Positions 25,173 to 33,085 of a stretch of 64,000 nt of DNA are shown here, piece after piece (the first letter of the stretch is position 1; each line of letters opens with the position of its first letter). Position numbers and translations under genes: made by a program. The stretch covers positions 1 through 64,000 of the forward strand of contig NZ_KB899222.1 of the NCBI RefSeq assembly GCF_000378085.1. The letters are read 5' to 3'. This DNA comes from Hoylesella loescheii DSM 19665 = JCM 12249 = ATCC 15930. Its GTDB lineage: Bacteria > Bacteroidota > Bacteroidia > Bacteroidales > Bacteroidaceae. Under the pieces are notes generated by a model. It was not told where the DNA came from and made no database searches. It was given only the letters and a program-made list of their open reading frames with translations.

Positions 25173-26326
25173 AAGGCAGAGCGTTGGTTTATCAAGGGGT
25201 TAGCATACATCTCGAGCATGCATTGTCTTAAGAAGGCTTCATCTTTTTGTGGAAGCGCTATCTTAGCCATCTGACCCTCCAAATACTTTTCGAACGTGGC
25301 CTGTTCTTGGGCCGTAAAGGCATTGCTTGCCCCTTTCTCGCCCGTGAGTAGATAGAGTGCGACGCGGTTTCCTGGGTAAATGCGATAGTTGCGGTATATC
25401 TCTTGGTCGATGTGATGTGCCACAGCGGCAAACAAATTGCCCTTGGGCATATCGCGATCGAGTGTTGCGAGGAATCCGTCTATACACTGGGCGCAATGGT
25501 AATGAATGGCACCTTTATAGCCAACAATACCCGTTTGCATGCTCAACACATCGTCTTGCGCACTCTTTTTAAAGTCGGGTGTGTCGCGTTTTTGCTGCAT
25601 CTCCTTGGCTTTAAGGAAATCGCAGGGGTCGTATTCATAGGAAATGGCCAGCGGCACAATGTGTAAGTCGGTCAAACGGTCAACGATATCGCCCTCGCCA
25701 CCTATCGCCATCATCTTCAAAACAGCTTCTTGGGTGCGGTCGTTAGAGTCTTTCGCCCGCCCTTCGCGTTGTGCAATCCACACGTTTTCTTGCTTTTCGT
25801 TGATGGCATAGTGCATATACTCAGACAAAAGCTTGCTAGACACCAGCATTTGGCGAATGGGCAAGTTGCGTTCTACGATAAACGACTTGTTCACTCGCAC
25901 CAAATCTCTCACCCAAGGCAGTGAGAGCAGGTTGTCGCCGATGGCTATTTCGCATGTGGTCGAGAAGCCATTGTCGATAAGAAACTTCGCTAGGAAGGCC
26001 GAATCGAGCACAATATCGCGGTGATTGCTTACAAAAGTGTAGCGACCCTGATTGTCGATGGCCGTGCTATCCATTTCTGCCCCACTGCTTGCCTTAGCCA
26101 AAAGATTGGCCAAGAATGGGTAGGCAAAGGTCTTTTGCACCTCAAGACTGGTTTTGCAAGCCCGCAATTGTTGTGCAAAAAGCGAATAAGGAAGCTGCGG
26201 GAAGATGTAGGTTATCACGGTCTCGAACTGCTTATCGGCCAGAAGTCGGTCGAAAGCGGCGGGCAATTCTTCAGCGTCGAAAGGCCGAATAGGTGCGAAT
26301 TTCTCTTGATAGCTATTGGATTGCAT
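25169..26326 (-). CDS. Glycerolipid-type acyltransferase family protein
   Basis: Probably transfers an acyl chain to a glycerol- or lipid-type acceptor at the membrane. The PlsC-like active-site region is FVSNHRDIVLDSAFL (about 94-108), where His and Asp would be catalytic, followed by IAQREGRAKDS (about 183-193), equivalent to the phosphate-binding EGTR-type block. The protein is 385 residues with no clear membrane segment, longer than PlsC, and resembles a family found across Bacteroidetes. It overlaps the downstream lipoprotein gene by four bases. A 6-bp stem (ACAGCC/GGCTGT) brackets the upstream gap to ddl. Confidence 0.75.
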   Translation of the reverse strand: MQSNSYQEKFAPIRPFDAEELPAAFDRLLADKQFETVITYIFPQLPYSLFAQQLRACKTSLEVQKTFAYPFLANLLAKASSGAEMDSTAIDNQGRYTFVSNHRDIVLDSAFLAKFLIDNGFSTTCEIAIGDNLLSLPWVRDLVRVNKSFIVERNLPIRQMLVSSKLLSEYMHYAINEKQENVWIAQREGRAKDSNDRTQEAVLKMMAIGGEGDIVDRLTDLHIVPLAISYEYDPCDFLKAKEMQQKRDTPDFKKSAQDDVLSMQTGIVGYKGAIHYHCAQCIDGFLATLDRDMPKGNLFAAVAHHIDQEIYRNYRIYPGNRVALYLLTGEKGASNAFTAQEQATFEKYLEGQMAKIALPQKDEAFLRQCMLEMYANPLINQRSAL

Positions 26327-26490
26327 GCTGTGTAGATGATAAAATGACAGCCCCCTACTCCTGAAATGCGAAAATATCTAATACGATTCACATCGCTAAC
26401 TAACCATTAATCAATCAAAAAATCTAAACATTTCATGGGGAAGTGAGGCTGTCTTGTTATACGTTTTGGGCGCGTTGGCGCAGCGTTGTA

Positions 26491-27492
26491 TTAGAACTGG
26501 TTCTCCACAATCTCGCTCAACACGTCTTTCATTTCCATTCCAGCGGCGCGCACTTGCTGTGGAATAAAGCTCGTTGGCGTCATTCCTGGCGTCGTGTTCA
26601 CCTCAATAAGGTTTATCTTGTCCGTTCCGTCGGGTTCCTTAGTCAAGATGTAGTCAATGCGGATGATGCCGTTGCAGTTCAAAATTTCGTATATACGCGC
26701 CGTCTCTTCGGCCACTCTGCGGGCCGTTTCGTCGGCAATTCGAGCAGGCGTAATCTCTTCCACTTGTCCGTTATACTTGGCATCGTAGTCGAAGAACTCG
26801 TTGTGGCTCACCACCTCGGTGGCTGGCAACACCTTCGTTTGGCCCTTAACGCGATAGCATCCCACAGAAATCTCGGTACCATCGAGGAACGATTCAATCA
26901 CGGCCGAATCGTCTTCCATCAACGCTTTGCGCAATGCGGGAGCCAATTGGTCTATGTTTTTCACCTTCGACACACCGAAACTAGACCCGTCGGCGGCAGG
27001 TTTCACAAAGCAGGGCATACCTAATTGCGCCTCAACAGCTCGTTCGTCGATGCCATACTCTTCGCCACGGCGCACCAAAATGCTATTGGCCACATTCACG
27101 CCGAAGCCACGAAGGTAGTTGTTTAGCACGTATTTGTCGAAGGTTAGTGCCTCAACCAGCACGCCACTTGTGGAATAGGGCATGTCGATAAGTTCGAAGT
27201 AGCCTTGCATAATTCCGTTTTCGCCGGGTGTTCCGTGAATGGTGATGTAGGCATAGTCGAAAAACACCTGCTCGCCTTCATGTACAAACGAGAAGTCGTT
27301 CTTGTCGATGATGGCCTTTTCGCCGTTTCCAAGGTCCACTTTCCAGTTCATCCGCTCGATATCTACAATGTAGACGTTGTACTTCTCCTTGTCGAAAAAC
27401 GAGTACAAGCCACGTGCTGAACGTAACGACACTTCGTGTTCAGACGAGTTACCACCGCAAACGATAGCGATATTTCTCTTCAAATCTTTCAT
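26491..27492 (-). CDS. ddl: D-alanine--D-alanine ligase
   Basis: Joins two D-alanines with ATP to make the dipeptide for peptidoglycan precursors. The start at 27492 (MKDLKRNIAIVCGGNSSEHE) places the N-terminal GG.SSEHEVS motif correctly. The longer form from 27543 adds 17 residues. ATP-grasp features follow: FVKPAADGSSFGVSKV (about 157-172), IESFLDGTEISVG with the conserved Glu, and RIDYILT...LIEVNTTPGMTPTS with the metal-binding Asp, Glu and Asn near the C-terminus. The 333-residue length is typical. It lies between rluD and the acyltransferase on the same strand. Confidence 0.96.
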   Translation of the reverse strand: MKDLKRNIAIVCGGNSSEHEVSLRSARGLYSFFDKEKYNVYIVDIERMNWKVDLGNGEKAIIDKNDFSFVHEGEQVFFDYAYITIHGTPGENGIMQGYFELIDMPYSTSGVLVEALTFDKYVLNNYLRGFGVNVANSILVRRGEEYGIDERAVEAQLGMPCFVKPAADGSSFGVSKVKNIDQLAPALRKALMEDDSAVIESFLDGTEISVGCYRVKGQTKVLPATEVVSHNEFFDYDAKYNGQVEEITPARIADETARRVAEETARIYEILNCNGIIRIDYILTKEPDGTDKINLIEVNTTPGMTPTSFIPQQVRAAGMEMKDVLSEIVENQF

Positions 27493-27537
27493 ATCCTTAT
27501 ATATCTTTTCTTCTTTAAGTTCTTGAGCTGACGAGTT

Positions 27538-27620
27538 AAACAAGTTGACTAGCTGTCAGGTTGGCAAGTTAACGAGTTTACAAGTCATCAGGTTGGCAAG
27601 TTCGCAAGTTAATAAGCTAA
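27538..27620. repeat. Imperfect AAGTTGGCAAGTTAACGAGTT decamer-like repeats
   Basis: The gap between rluD and ddl (27493-27681) is built largely of CAAGTT/GAGTT words at spacings near 10 bases. Similar words occur around 1290-1335, 43705-43730, 53595-53625 and, in expanded form, 60617-60899. Confidence 0.6.
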
Positions 27621-27681
27621 CGCGCTCTTGGGCTTGTTTGCCAAGAAGATACTTGTCAGCTCACCACACCGAGTTGCCTTA

Positions 27682-28731
27682 TCAAACGGCCAAACCTTTG
27701 ATGTAGTTGCGCCATTTGTCTAGCAACTGTTCCATATCTTGGGGCATAGGCGAGGTAAAGTCCATCTGCTGGCCCGTGGTGGGATGCACAAAGCCCAGCG
27801 TTCGGGCATGCAAAGCCTGTCGGGGGCAAAGCTTAAAGCAGTTTTGAATATAGGCCTTGTAGGTAGACGAACGTTCGCCACGCAGTATTTCGGTGCCTCC
27901 ATAACGTTCGTCGCCAAACATGGGGTGGCCGATATGCTTCATGTGAGCCCTTATCTGATGGGTTCGGCCTGTCTCGAGAATGCACTCCACGAAGGTAACA
28001 TACCCGAAACGTTCAAGCACCCGATAATGGGTGACGGCGGGTTTGCCCATTTCGCTGTCTGGCGGAAACACTGCCATGCGAAGCCTATCACGTGGATCGC
28101 GCCCGATGTTACCCTCTATACGTCCCTCGTTTTCTGCGAAATTGGCCCACACCAGGGCGTTATAGCTGCGGTGAGTGGTTTTGTTGAAGAACTGCAAACC
28201 CAACTTTCGCTTGGCTTCAGGTGTCTTCGCCACCACCAAAAGTCCGCTTGTATCCTTATCTATACGGTGAACCAGCCCCACTTCAGGGTCGTTAGCGTCG
28301 AACGAAGGCATGTTGCGCAGATGCCAAGCCACAGCATTGATGAGCGTTCCGTTGAAGTTTCCCGCACCAGGATGCACCACCATACCCGCAAGTTTGTTGA
28401 TAACCATCAGCGCTTCGTCTTCGTACACCACGTCAAGTGGTATCTCTTCGGCCTCGATAGTTGTGTCGTGGTGCGGGCGATCAAGCATCAGCGTAATCAC
28501 ATCGCCAGGTCGCACCTTGTAATTGCTCTTTACAGGACGCTCGTTTACATGCACAAAGCCCGAATCGGCTGCCTTTTGTATGCGGTTGCGGCTAGAATGT
28601 TGCAGCCGCTCGGTCATAAATCGGTCGATACGCACAGGCACTTGGCCCTTGTCTACCACGATGCGCAGATGCTCGTAGAGTTGCCCCGTGTCGTCATCCT
28701 GTTCTTCTATCTCTTCTATATAGTCGGTCAT
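27682..28731 (-). CDS. RluD-family 23S rRNA pseudouridine synthase
   Basis: Modifies uridine in structured RNA, most likely 23S rRNA. An N-terminal S4 RNA-binding domain (about 28-95, RIDRFMTERLQHSSRNRIQKA and GDVITLML) is followed by the catalytic domain with VVHPGAGNFNGTLINA and the signature VGLVHRIDKDTSGLLVVAKT, whose Asp is the catalytic residue (about 153-157). ALHARTLGFVHP is the usual C-terminal block. The 349-residue length is typical of RluD. The gene lies 51 bases after the PASTA protein and is in line with ddl. The exact target position is not readable. Confidence 0.93.
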   Translation of the reverse strand: MTDYIEEIEEQDDDTGQLYEHLRIVVDKGQVPVRIDRFMTERLQHSSRNRIQKAADSGFVHVNERPVKSNYKVRPGDVITLMLDRPHHDTTIEAEEIPLDVVYEDEALMVINKLAGMVVHPGAGNFNGTLINAVAWHLRNMPSFDANDPEVGLVHRIDKDTSGLLVVAKTPEAKRKLGLQFFNKTTHRSYNALVWANFAENEGRIEGNIGRDPRDRLRMAVFPPDSEMGKPAVTHYRVLERFGYVTFVECILETGRTHQIRAHMKHIGHPMFGDERYGGTEILRGERSSTYKAYIQNCFKLCPRQALHARTLGFVHPTTGQQMDFTSPMPQDMEQLLDKWRNYIKGLAV

Positions 28732-28782
28732 GCGTTGTTACTGTTGTTGATGTGCGCCCTTCGGGCGTGGTGAAGTGGCGGT

Positions 28783-29472
28783 TTAGTTGTCGCTGCGCTG
28801 CGGCAGTTCGGCAGGCGACACCACGTCGAACTCGTCTACTTCGCCCTCGCCTTGCGTATCTCCTTGCGAGTTGTTATAGACTGGCTCTACATAGTCGATG
28901 CTCGAATCGGAGGCCGAACGCGAACCGTTACCCACCTGCAACACCACCACCGCGTCTACAGGAATTTTGTCGCCAGCCACCACATGACGGCCATTGACCG
29001 TTGCTCCGTACACCCATTCTTTTTCGCCCACAATGAATTGGGCCGGCCCAACCTTAAAGCCCATAGCCCTAAGCTTGGCCATAGCCTCGCGCATAGAACT
29101 GTTGTCGATGATGTCGGGCATGGTGATGGTGGGCGTATTGCCAGAGTTCACAATCACGTAGATAACGTGCCCCGACTTTACACGATCGCCAGGCTGTGGC
29201 GATTGCTCCAAAATGCAGTCGGCGGGCAACGTTCGTACGTAGCCCGTATCGGTTACTTCAATAAGCAACCCTGCGTTAGCAAGTATGTGTTTGGCGTCGG
29301 CGAACGACTTACGTCTGATGTCGGGGATGGGGATAGCTTCGCCGTGGTGGGTGTAAATATCGATACCGAACTTCACACCAACGGCAAGTACGACTAACAC
29401 CGCAGCCATTGCCGCGAGGTTTAGCCAGATATATTTGCTTGTTAGTTTACCGAAAAAATCTGATGACTTCAT
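28783..29472 (-). CDS. Membrane-anchored PASTA-domain protein
   Basis: A probable periplasmic peptidoglycan-sensing protein. One N-terminal transmembrane segment (about 14-37, IWLNLAAMAAVLVVLAVGV) is followed by three PASTA domains (about 45-110, 112-180, 181-205). Typical PASTA signatures are IPIPDIRRKSFADAKHILANAG, QSPQPGDRVKSGHVIYVIVN and ITMPDIIDNSSMREAMAKL. There is no kinase or transpeptidase domain. It leads a leftward set, PASTA-rluD-(ddl), with a well-formed promoter just upstream. The link with ddl fits cell wall synthesis. Confidence 0.88.
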   Translation of the reverse strand: MKSSDFFGKLTSKYIWLNLAAMAAVLVVLAVGVKFGIDIYTHHGEAIPIPDIRRKSFADAKHILANAGLLIEVTDTGYVRTLPADCILEQSPQPGDRVKSGHVIYVIVNSGNTPTITMPDIIDNSSMREAMAKLRAMGFKVGPAQFIVGEKEWVYGATVNGRHVVAGDKIPVDAVVVLQVGNGSRSASDSSIDYVEPVYNNSQGDTQGEGEVDEFDVVSPAELPQRSDN

Positions 29473-29493
29473 TCTTTATTCTATACTTAAAGG

Positions 29494-29524
29494 CAAAGGT
29501 AGTGCAAATAGCACAAAACACAAA
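29494..29524 (-). promoter_or_regulatory. Promoter of the PASTA-rluD operon
   Basis: Minus strand: TTTG (29524-29521), 19 bases, then TACCTTTG (29501-29494), a full Bacteroidetes -33/-7 pair. Transcription would begin near 29490, giving a leader of about 18 bases to the start codon at 29472. Confidence 0.8.
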
Positions 29525-29535
29525 GAAAAAGACAT

Positions 29536-29574
29536 AAAAAAAGACGACTGCTACATCCTCATGCCACAGTCGCC
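29536..29574 (-). terminator. Rho-independent terminator ending the candidate RNA
   Basis: Minus strand GGCGACTG pairs with CAGTCGTC (eight pairs, one G-U; 29567-29574 with 29543-29550), followed by TTTTTTT (29542-29536). Confidence 0.8.
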
Positions 29575-29756
29575 CCACAAATTTAAGAGAGTTTTATTAT
29601 CAACGAGAGTAAATCCTCGTTAATCATGAATAGATTGAAACATGATACCAACGCCCTTATCACAAGTTAATTGGTATGGGTTCTTCCTAATCACCTTACC
29701 AGTTACAACACATTGTAATGTAATGGAAGGAAGATTGAAAATTCTACTGTTATTTC
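29536..29756 (-). ncRNA. Candidate structured non-coding RNA (about 220 nt)
   Basis: Bounded by its own promoter (29760-29791) and a terminator (29536-29574). Predicted helices on the minus strand, 5' to 3': TCTTCCT pairs with AGGAAGA around an inner TTACAA/TTGTAA hairpin; ATACCAA pairs with TTGGTAT; AACGAG pairs with CTCGTT; then the terminator. There is no credible reading frame. It may be a small RNA of the 6S type, an unnamed small RNA, or a 5' leader acting on the PASTA gene, which starts 64 bases after the terminator. No family is assigned. Confidence 0.6.
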
Positions 29757-29759
29757 GTG

Positions 29760-29791
29760 CAAAGTTAGCTAAAAGAAATGAAATTTGCAAA
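29760..29791 (-). promoter_or_regulatory. Promoter of the candidate RNA
   Basis: Minus strand TTTG (29791-29788), 20 bases, then TAACTTTG (29767-29760). This is a full -33/-7 pair with ideal spacing, placing the start near 29756. Confidence 0.8.
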
Positions 29792-29972
29792 TATTTTGGT
29801 TGATTAGTGAAAATTTATATTCAAGTATTAGAGATTTGAAGCTTGTACTTAGGCATAAATGTAAGCACAAAAGCCGACCCGACAACAGCCTTTTGTCGCG
29901 CGAAAGGACGCGCGTTGAGGCAATTGCCTGTGACAGAAGCGGGTGCATTAAGGCAACAAAAAGGGCCTTAAC

Positions 29973-30446
29973 CTACATTTGAGAAATTACGTTTTGCATT
30001 CTGCGCGTCATCTCCTCCTGGTCGTATGGTTCCTTAAAGGCGATGAAAATGGTGTCGTTTCCCGATATGGTACCTAAGATTTCTTCAATTCCGCCATTAT
30101 CAATGTTATATGCAATGGAACTGGCATAGCCTGGACGGGTCTTCATTACACCCAAATTTCCCGAATAGGAGACGGACAGAAAACCCGAAACTTTCATCAT
30201 CTCGCGCGCCATTCGCGGTGTGGGTATGCGCTTATACATCGTTTCATTGGGTAGCACGTAGGTGTATTTACCGTTGATGCTGGCAGCTTTAGCCACCTTA
30301 AGCTGTTTTAAGTCGCGGCTAAGCGTGGCCTGAGTGATGTGGAAACCTTCAACGGAAAGTGCTTTCAATAGGTCTTCTTGGCAGCCTATCTCCTGACTGG
30401 ATATAAGCAGCTTCAATGCTTCTAATCGGTTGTTTTTCTCTTTCAT
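29973..30446 (-). CDS. argR: Arginine repressor
   Basis: An arginine-responsive DNA-binding regulator of arginine synthesis and breakdown genes. The N-terminal winged helix-turn-helix (about 5-70) includes QEDLLKALSVEGFHITQATLSRDLKQLKV, with the SRDL motif of the recognition helix. The C-terminal oligomerization and arginine-binding domain (about 85-157) contains IDNGGIEEILGTISGNDTIFIAF, where the paired Asp and GTIAGDDT-like block bind arginine. The 157-residue length is standard. No arg genes are adjacent. It has its own promoter at 30543-30573. Confidence 0.95.
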   Translation of the reverse strand: MKEKNNRLEALKLLISSQEIGCQEDLLKALSVEGFHITQATLSRDLKQLKVAKAASINGKYTYVLPNETMYKRIPTPRMAREMMKVSGFLSVSYSGNLGVMKTRPGYASSIAYNIDNGGIEEILGTISGNDTIFIAFKEPYDQEEMTRRMQNVISQM

Positions 30447-30542
30447 GTCTGCATCTAATTCAAGTTAAGAAAAGCGGTAACGAAAACTAGCACGCCCAAA
30501 ATTGACCTAACGCGCACCATGTAAACGAAATACCTTGTTTTG

Positions 30543-30573
30543 CAAAGGTAGGGAAATAAACGACAACTTGCAA
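30543..30573 (-). promoter_or_regulatory. Promoter of argR
   Basis: Minus strand TTG (30573-30571), 20 bases, then TACCTTTG (30550-30543). Transcription would start near 30539, giving a leader of about 93 bases. Confidence 0.7.
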
Positions 30574-30954
30574 GAAAAACGCACGATTTTGTTGAAAAAG
30601 AAAGGAAATGGCAAGCAGAAGGGGACAGATTTAAGGAAGAAAGAAGGGAATAAGATGAAAACCGACACCTGATTATCCCTCTAAGTAAACCCTCTCGTCA
30701 ACTTATTAACTTGTCAGTTCGTTAACTTCCCGATCCCAACTCGTTCTCTTCTCATTATTATATCGCGCATGCGCACGCGCGCGAGGGGAGCTCTGAAACA
30801 GCGCCAGCATAAGAAATCCGATACCATACTAGCCCTACCGGAAATCAGAACACATCAAAACGATCCACATTCTTACCCTTTTCGAAACGAGCGCACAAGG
30901 CTCTTACCATTCGGCACATTAACTTTGGAGATACCTCCATTGGCATACGGCATT

Positions 30955-31064
30955 ATTCCAGCTAAGTTGGAACGTCATTCCATATAAGTTGGAACATCAT
31001 TCCATATAAGTTGGAACGCTATTCCAAATGACATGGAACAGGAGTACCACACACATGTAACACA
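30955..31064. repeat. Solo 22-bp palindrome array (ATTCCA...TGGAAC)
   Basis: ATTCCA begins at 30955, 30977, 30999 and 31021, an exact 22-bp period. Each is followed by TGGAAC to form a palindrome, and a degenerate fifth unit (AGTACCA...TGTAAC) follows. It is not inside a composite repeat. It lies about 170 bases upstream of the toxin gene. Confidence 0.88.
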
Positions 31065-31222
31065 ACAAGAAAATAAATACTTGCTCTTTAACGCTTATCA
31101 TACGCACCCCAAACACAGGTCTTTCGAAAGCAAAAGGGGACGAAAATACGAACACAAAAGTACAAACACAGCCAACTTACGCAAAAAATGAAAGGCGATA
31201 TAAATATGTGCGAAAATTGTTG

Positions 31223-31230
31223 TATATTTG
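31223..31230 (+). promoter_or_regulatory. -7 promoter box abutting the toxin start codon
   Basis: TATATTTG matches TAnnTTTG and ends only six bases before the ATG at 31237. Transcription would start about 1-3 bases before the ATG, so the message would be nearly leaderless. Confidence 0.5.
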
Positions 31231-31236
31231 CTAGCG

Positions 31237-31824
31237 ATGAGCAAACATTTATATATCATAAGCGGTTGTAACGGAGCAGGGAAGACTACTGCTTCGTACA
31301 CAGTGCTGCCCGAAATACTGAAAGTGAAGGAGTTTGTGAATGCAGACGAGATCGCTCGTGGGCTTTCGCCGTTTAATCCCGAAGGGATGGCAATAGAAGC
31401 TGGCAGATTAATGTTACTGCGTATTGACGAACTGCTATTAAAAGGCTGGGACTTTGCCATCGAAACAACATTGGCTACACGATCGTACAGCAGACTTGTG
31501 CAGCGTGCGCAGGCCATGGGTTACACCGTGCATTTGATGTTCTTTTGGTTGAACAGCATTGATTTGGCCGAAGAAAGAGTTGCAAAACGTGTTAGCCGCG
31601 GTGGTCATAACATTGCAAAAGATGTTATTAAGCGCCGCTACCACTTGGGACTCCACAATCTATTCGAGGTATTTATCCCGATCGTTGACGAATGGATAAT
31701 TGTGGACAACAGCATTACGCCAAGGGAAATATTGGCAGAAAGCGGCCCTAACAAAGTGGAAATTATACACAACAAGGTTAAATTCGAGAAATTAAAAGAC
31801 TATGGCAAACGAGAAACAATATAG
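31237..31824 (+). CDS. Zeta-toxin-like P-loop kinase
   Basis: A predicted zeta-toxin-family ATP/GTP-binding kinase of 195 residues. The family's toxins phosphorylate UDP-sugars, but some chromosomal relatives may have other roles. Walker A is GCNGAGKTT (about 8-16). NADEIARGLSPFNPEG (about 35-50) and DFAIETTLATRSY (about 73-85) match the substrate-binding blocks, and a basic helix VAKRVSRGGHNIAKDVIKRRY (about 120-140) forms the lid region. The ATG at 31237 is preferred to a TTG at 31228. It overlaps the small downstream gene by 23 bases, a toxin-antitoxin-like arrangement with the toxin first. Confidence 0.8.
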   Translation: MSKHLYIISGCNGAGKTTASYTVLPEILKVKEFVNADEIARGLSPFNPEGMAIEAGRLMLLRIDELLLKGWDFAIETTLATRSYSRLVQRAQAMGYTVHLMFFWLNSIDLAEERVAKRVSRGGHNIAKDVIKRRYHLGLHNLFEVFIPIVDEWIIVDNSITPREILAESGPNKVEIIHNKVKFEKLKDYGKRETI

Positions 31825-31993
31825 TGAATTTGCGCGGAAGGTGCTTAAAGGCATGCAAATAGCTTATGAAAAGATGCTTCACGAGGAAGCACTTCGGGGT
31901 GAAAGCATCGTTGTTGCAGACGATGAAGGGAACATTAAACATGTTCCTGCAAAGATTTTGTTGGAGAAAGGCACACATCTTGAGCAAAGCTAG
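31802..31993 (+). CDS. Small protein paired with the zeta-like kinase (possible antitoxin)
   Basis: A 63-residue protein I do not recognise. It has a helical N-terminus (KQYSEFARKVLKGMQIAYEKMLHEEA) and a short beta-rich end (GESIVVADDEGNIKHVPAKIL). Its start lies 23 bases inside the end of the kinase gene in another frame, so the two genes are translationally linked. Position, size and pairing fit an antitoxin or a partner that controls the kinase. It does not resemble the classic epsilon antitoxin, which comes first in its operon. Confidence 0.6.
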   Translation: MANEKQYSEFARKVLKGMQIAYEKMLHEEALRGESIVVADDEGNIKHVPAKILLEKGTHLEQS

Positions 31994-32069
31994 GATGCAA
32001 CAGGCATCTCCTACACTATCCATTGCCTATAGCGATAGTTAACAGAATGGCATACAGCCAAACGTTATT

Positions 32070-32196
32070 CTTACACGAGTTTGGGATAAAAGAAACTCGT
32101 TATGCCAATTACTGCATAGCGGTAGTTGGCAAGGTAGTCATTTCTTTACCTACCTTGTCTTGTTCAAAAGGCATGGTATCTTATCCTGAACTCATG
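32070..32196. repeat. Solo 128-bp hairpin element
   Basis: Starts TTACACGAGTTTGGGATAAA and ends TCTTATCCTGAACTCATG. The internal GCATAGCGGTAGTTGGC lies towards the left. No core or partner copy is next to it. Confidence 0.8.
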
Positions 32197-32244
32197 TCAT
32201 TCTTATGCTATGCTGTCGCCTCACACCGCTTTCTTTAAACGCAA

Positions 32245-32288
32245 AACGCTAGTCTTCGGTCGTATTATAACAACCGAAAACTAGCGTT
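32245..32288 (-). terminator. Hairpin after the outer membrane barrel gene
   Basis: AACGCTAGT and TTCGGT (32245-32260) pair with ACCGAA and ACTAGCGTT (32273-32288). On the minus strand the stem is followed by TTGCGTTT, a weak T-rich tail. It lies 95 bases after the barrel gene stop. Confidence 0.6.
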
Positions 32289-32382
32289 GATATGTTTAAA
32301 TGGCTCGTCTGCCACCTTGGTCTAAGCATTAGACCAGCACGTTTTCTATGCAGCAGAGAGCATCCGTAAAGTGCGCTTTACC

Positions 32383-33009
32383 TTAGAAGAAGTAGGCCAC
32401 GCCCAATTGCCAGGCATTGCTTCGGCCATCGTATTTCTTAACGGCATCATCAACACCTTTCCTAGTAACTTCCACTTCACCCGTCTTTCCGAGGGCAATA
32501 TTATAGCCAATGGTGGCTTGGAGATGGCTAGCCAAGGTGCAACCAACACCCAAGTTAATACTGAAGTTAGACGATTTCAACGTCCAATCAGCCACTTCGG
32601 GAATAATTTGCTTGTCTTTCTTACCCAGGTTAAATGCTACCTGCGGACCAGCAAAGAGGAAAATGTTAGCCGTTTCGCCCAATCCGAACGAGTAACGCAT
32701 GTTAACGGGGATGGCCAACTGCTCGCGAGAGACAACGGAACTATGTTTTCCATCGTCACTCTTCATTTTTGACTCGCGCTTTTCGTATAGCGCAGAAATA
32801 TCCATACCAAGACCCACAATGGGTAAAGTGAACTTCATAGTAGGGCCAACGAAGAACCCTAGGCGATTGTCGGTTTTCCAAACGTTGTCGTTTACAAAAA
32901 CTTCTGAGGTGTTGATACCACCTTTCAATCCGAATTTCACTTGTGCACTGGCATTTACAGATAAGGTCAATGCTGTGGCGAGCACAGCGATCTTCATCAT
33001 CTTTTTCAT
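32383..33009 (-). CDS. Outer membrane beta-barrel protein (porin-like, PorT-type domain)
   Basis: A predicted small outer membrane barrel of 208 residues. It has a signal peptide (about 1-22, ending ASAQ), then VKFGLKGGINTSEVF, a standard first strand of the Bacteroidetes outer membrane beta-barrel domain. Alternating aromatic and polar strands follow to a C-terminal WQLGVAYFF, whose final Phe is the BAM recognition signature. Long loops occur around 78-92 (KMKSDDGKHSSVVSRE). Its role is unknown. It lies downstream of the T9SS operon on the same strand, 76 bases after porN. Confidence 0.8.
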   Translation of the reverse strand: MKKMMKIAVLATALTLSVNASAQVKFGLKGGINTSEVFVNDNVWKTDNRLGFFVGPTMKFTLPIVGLGMDISALYEKRESKMKSDDGKHSSVVSREQLAIPVNMRYSFGLGETANIFLFAGPQVAFNLGKKDKQIIPEVADWTLKSSNFSINLGVGCTLASHLQATIGYNIALGKTGEVEVTRKGVDDAVKKYDGRSNAWQLGVAYFF

Positions 33010-33085
33010 ACAATAATAGTTTTAAATTAAACAAATATGCGCACGTTGAACGTGGAGTACACGCCAAATGCGCGCGATTCTACGG

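Larger units (their letters stand above)
30447..31236. other. Intergenic region between argR and the toxin gene
   Basis: Holds the argR promoter (30543-30573), CAACTTATTAACTTGTCAGTTCG-like repeat words (about 30695-30735), a GCATGCGCACGCGCGCGAG stretch near 30768-30785, and the 22-bp palindrome array (30955-31064). No gene is supported. Confidence 0.6.
31994..32382. other. Intergenic region with a solo 128-bp element and a hairpin
   Basis: Contains the hairpin element at 32070-32196 and a strong inverted repeat at 32245-32288. No gene is supported. Confidence 0.6.

Noticed and set aside
26346-26453. Terminator between ddl and the acyltransferase
   Set aside because: ACAGCC/GGCTGT and GAAATG/CATTTC can pair over a long distance, but there is no tight stem or T-run, so it is noted only as a possible structure.
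27739-28773. Plus-strand frame of 344 codons
   Set aside because: Opposite the RluD-family gene with its conserved HRIDKDTSG motif; the antisense product has no recognisable domain.
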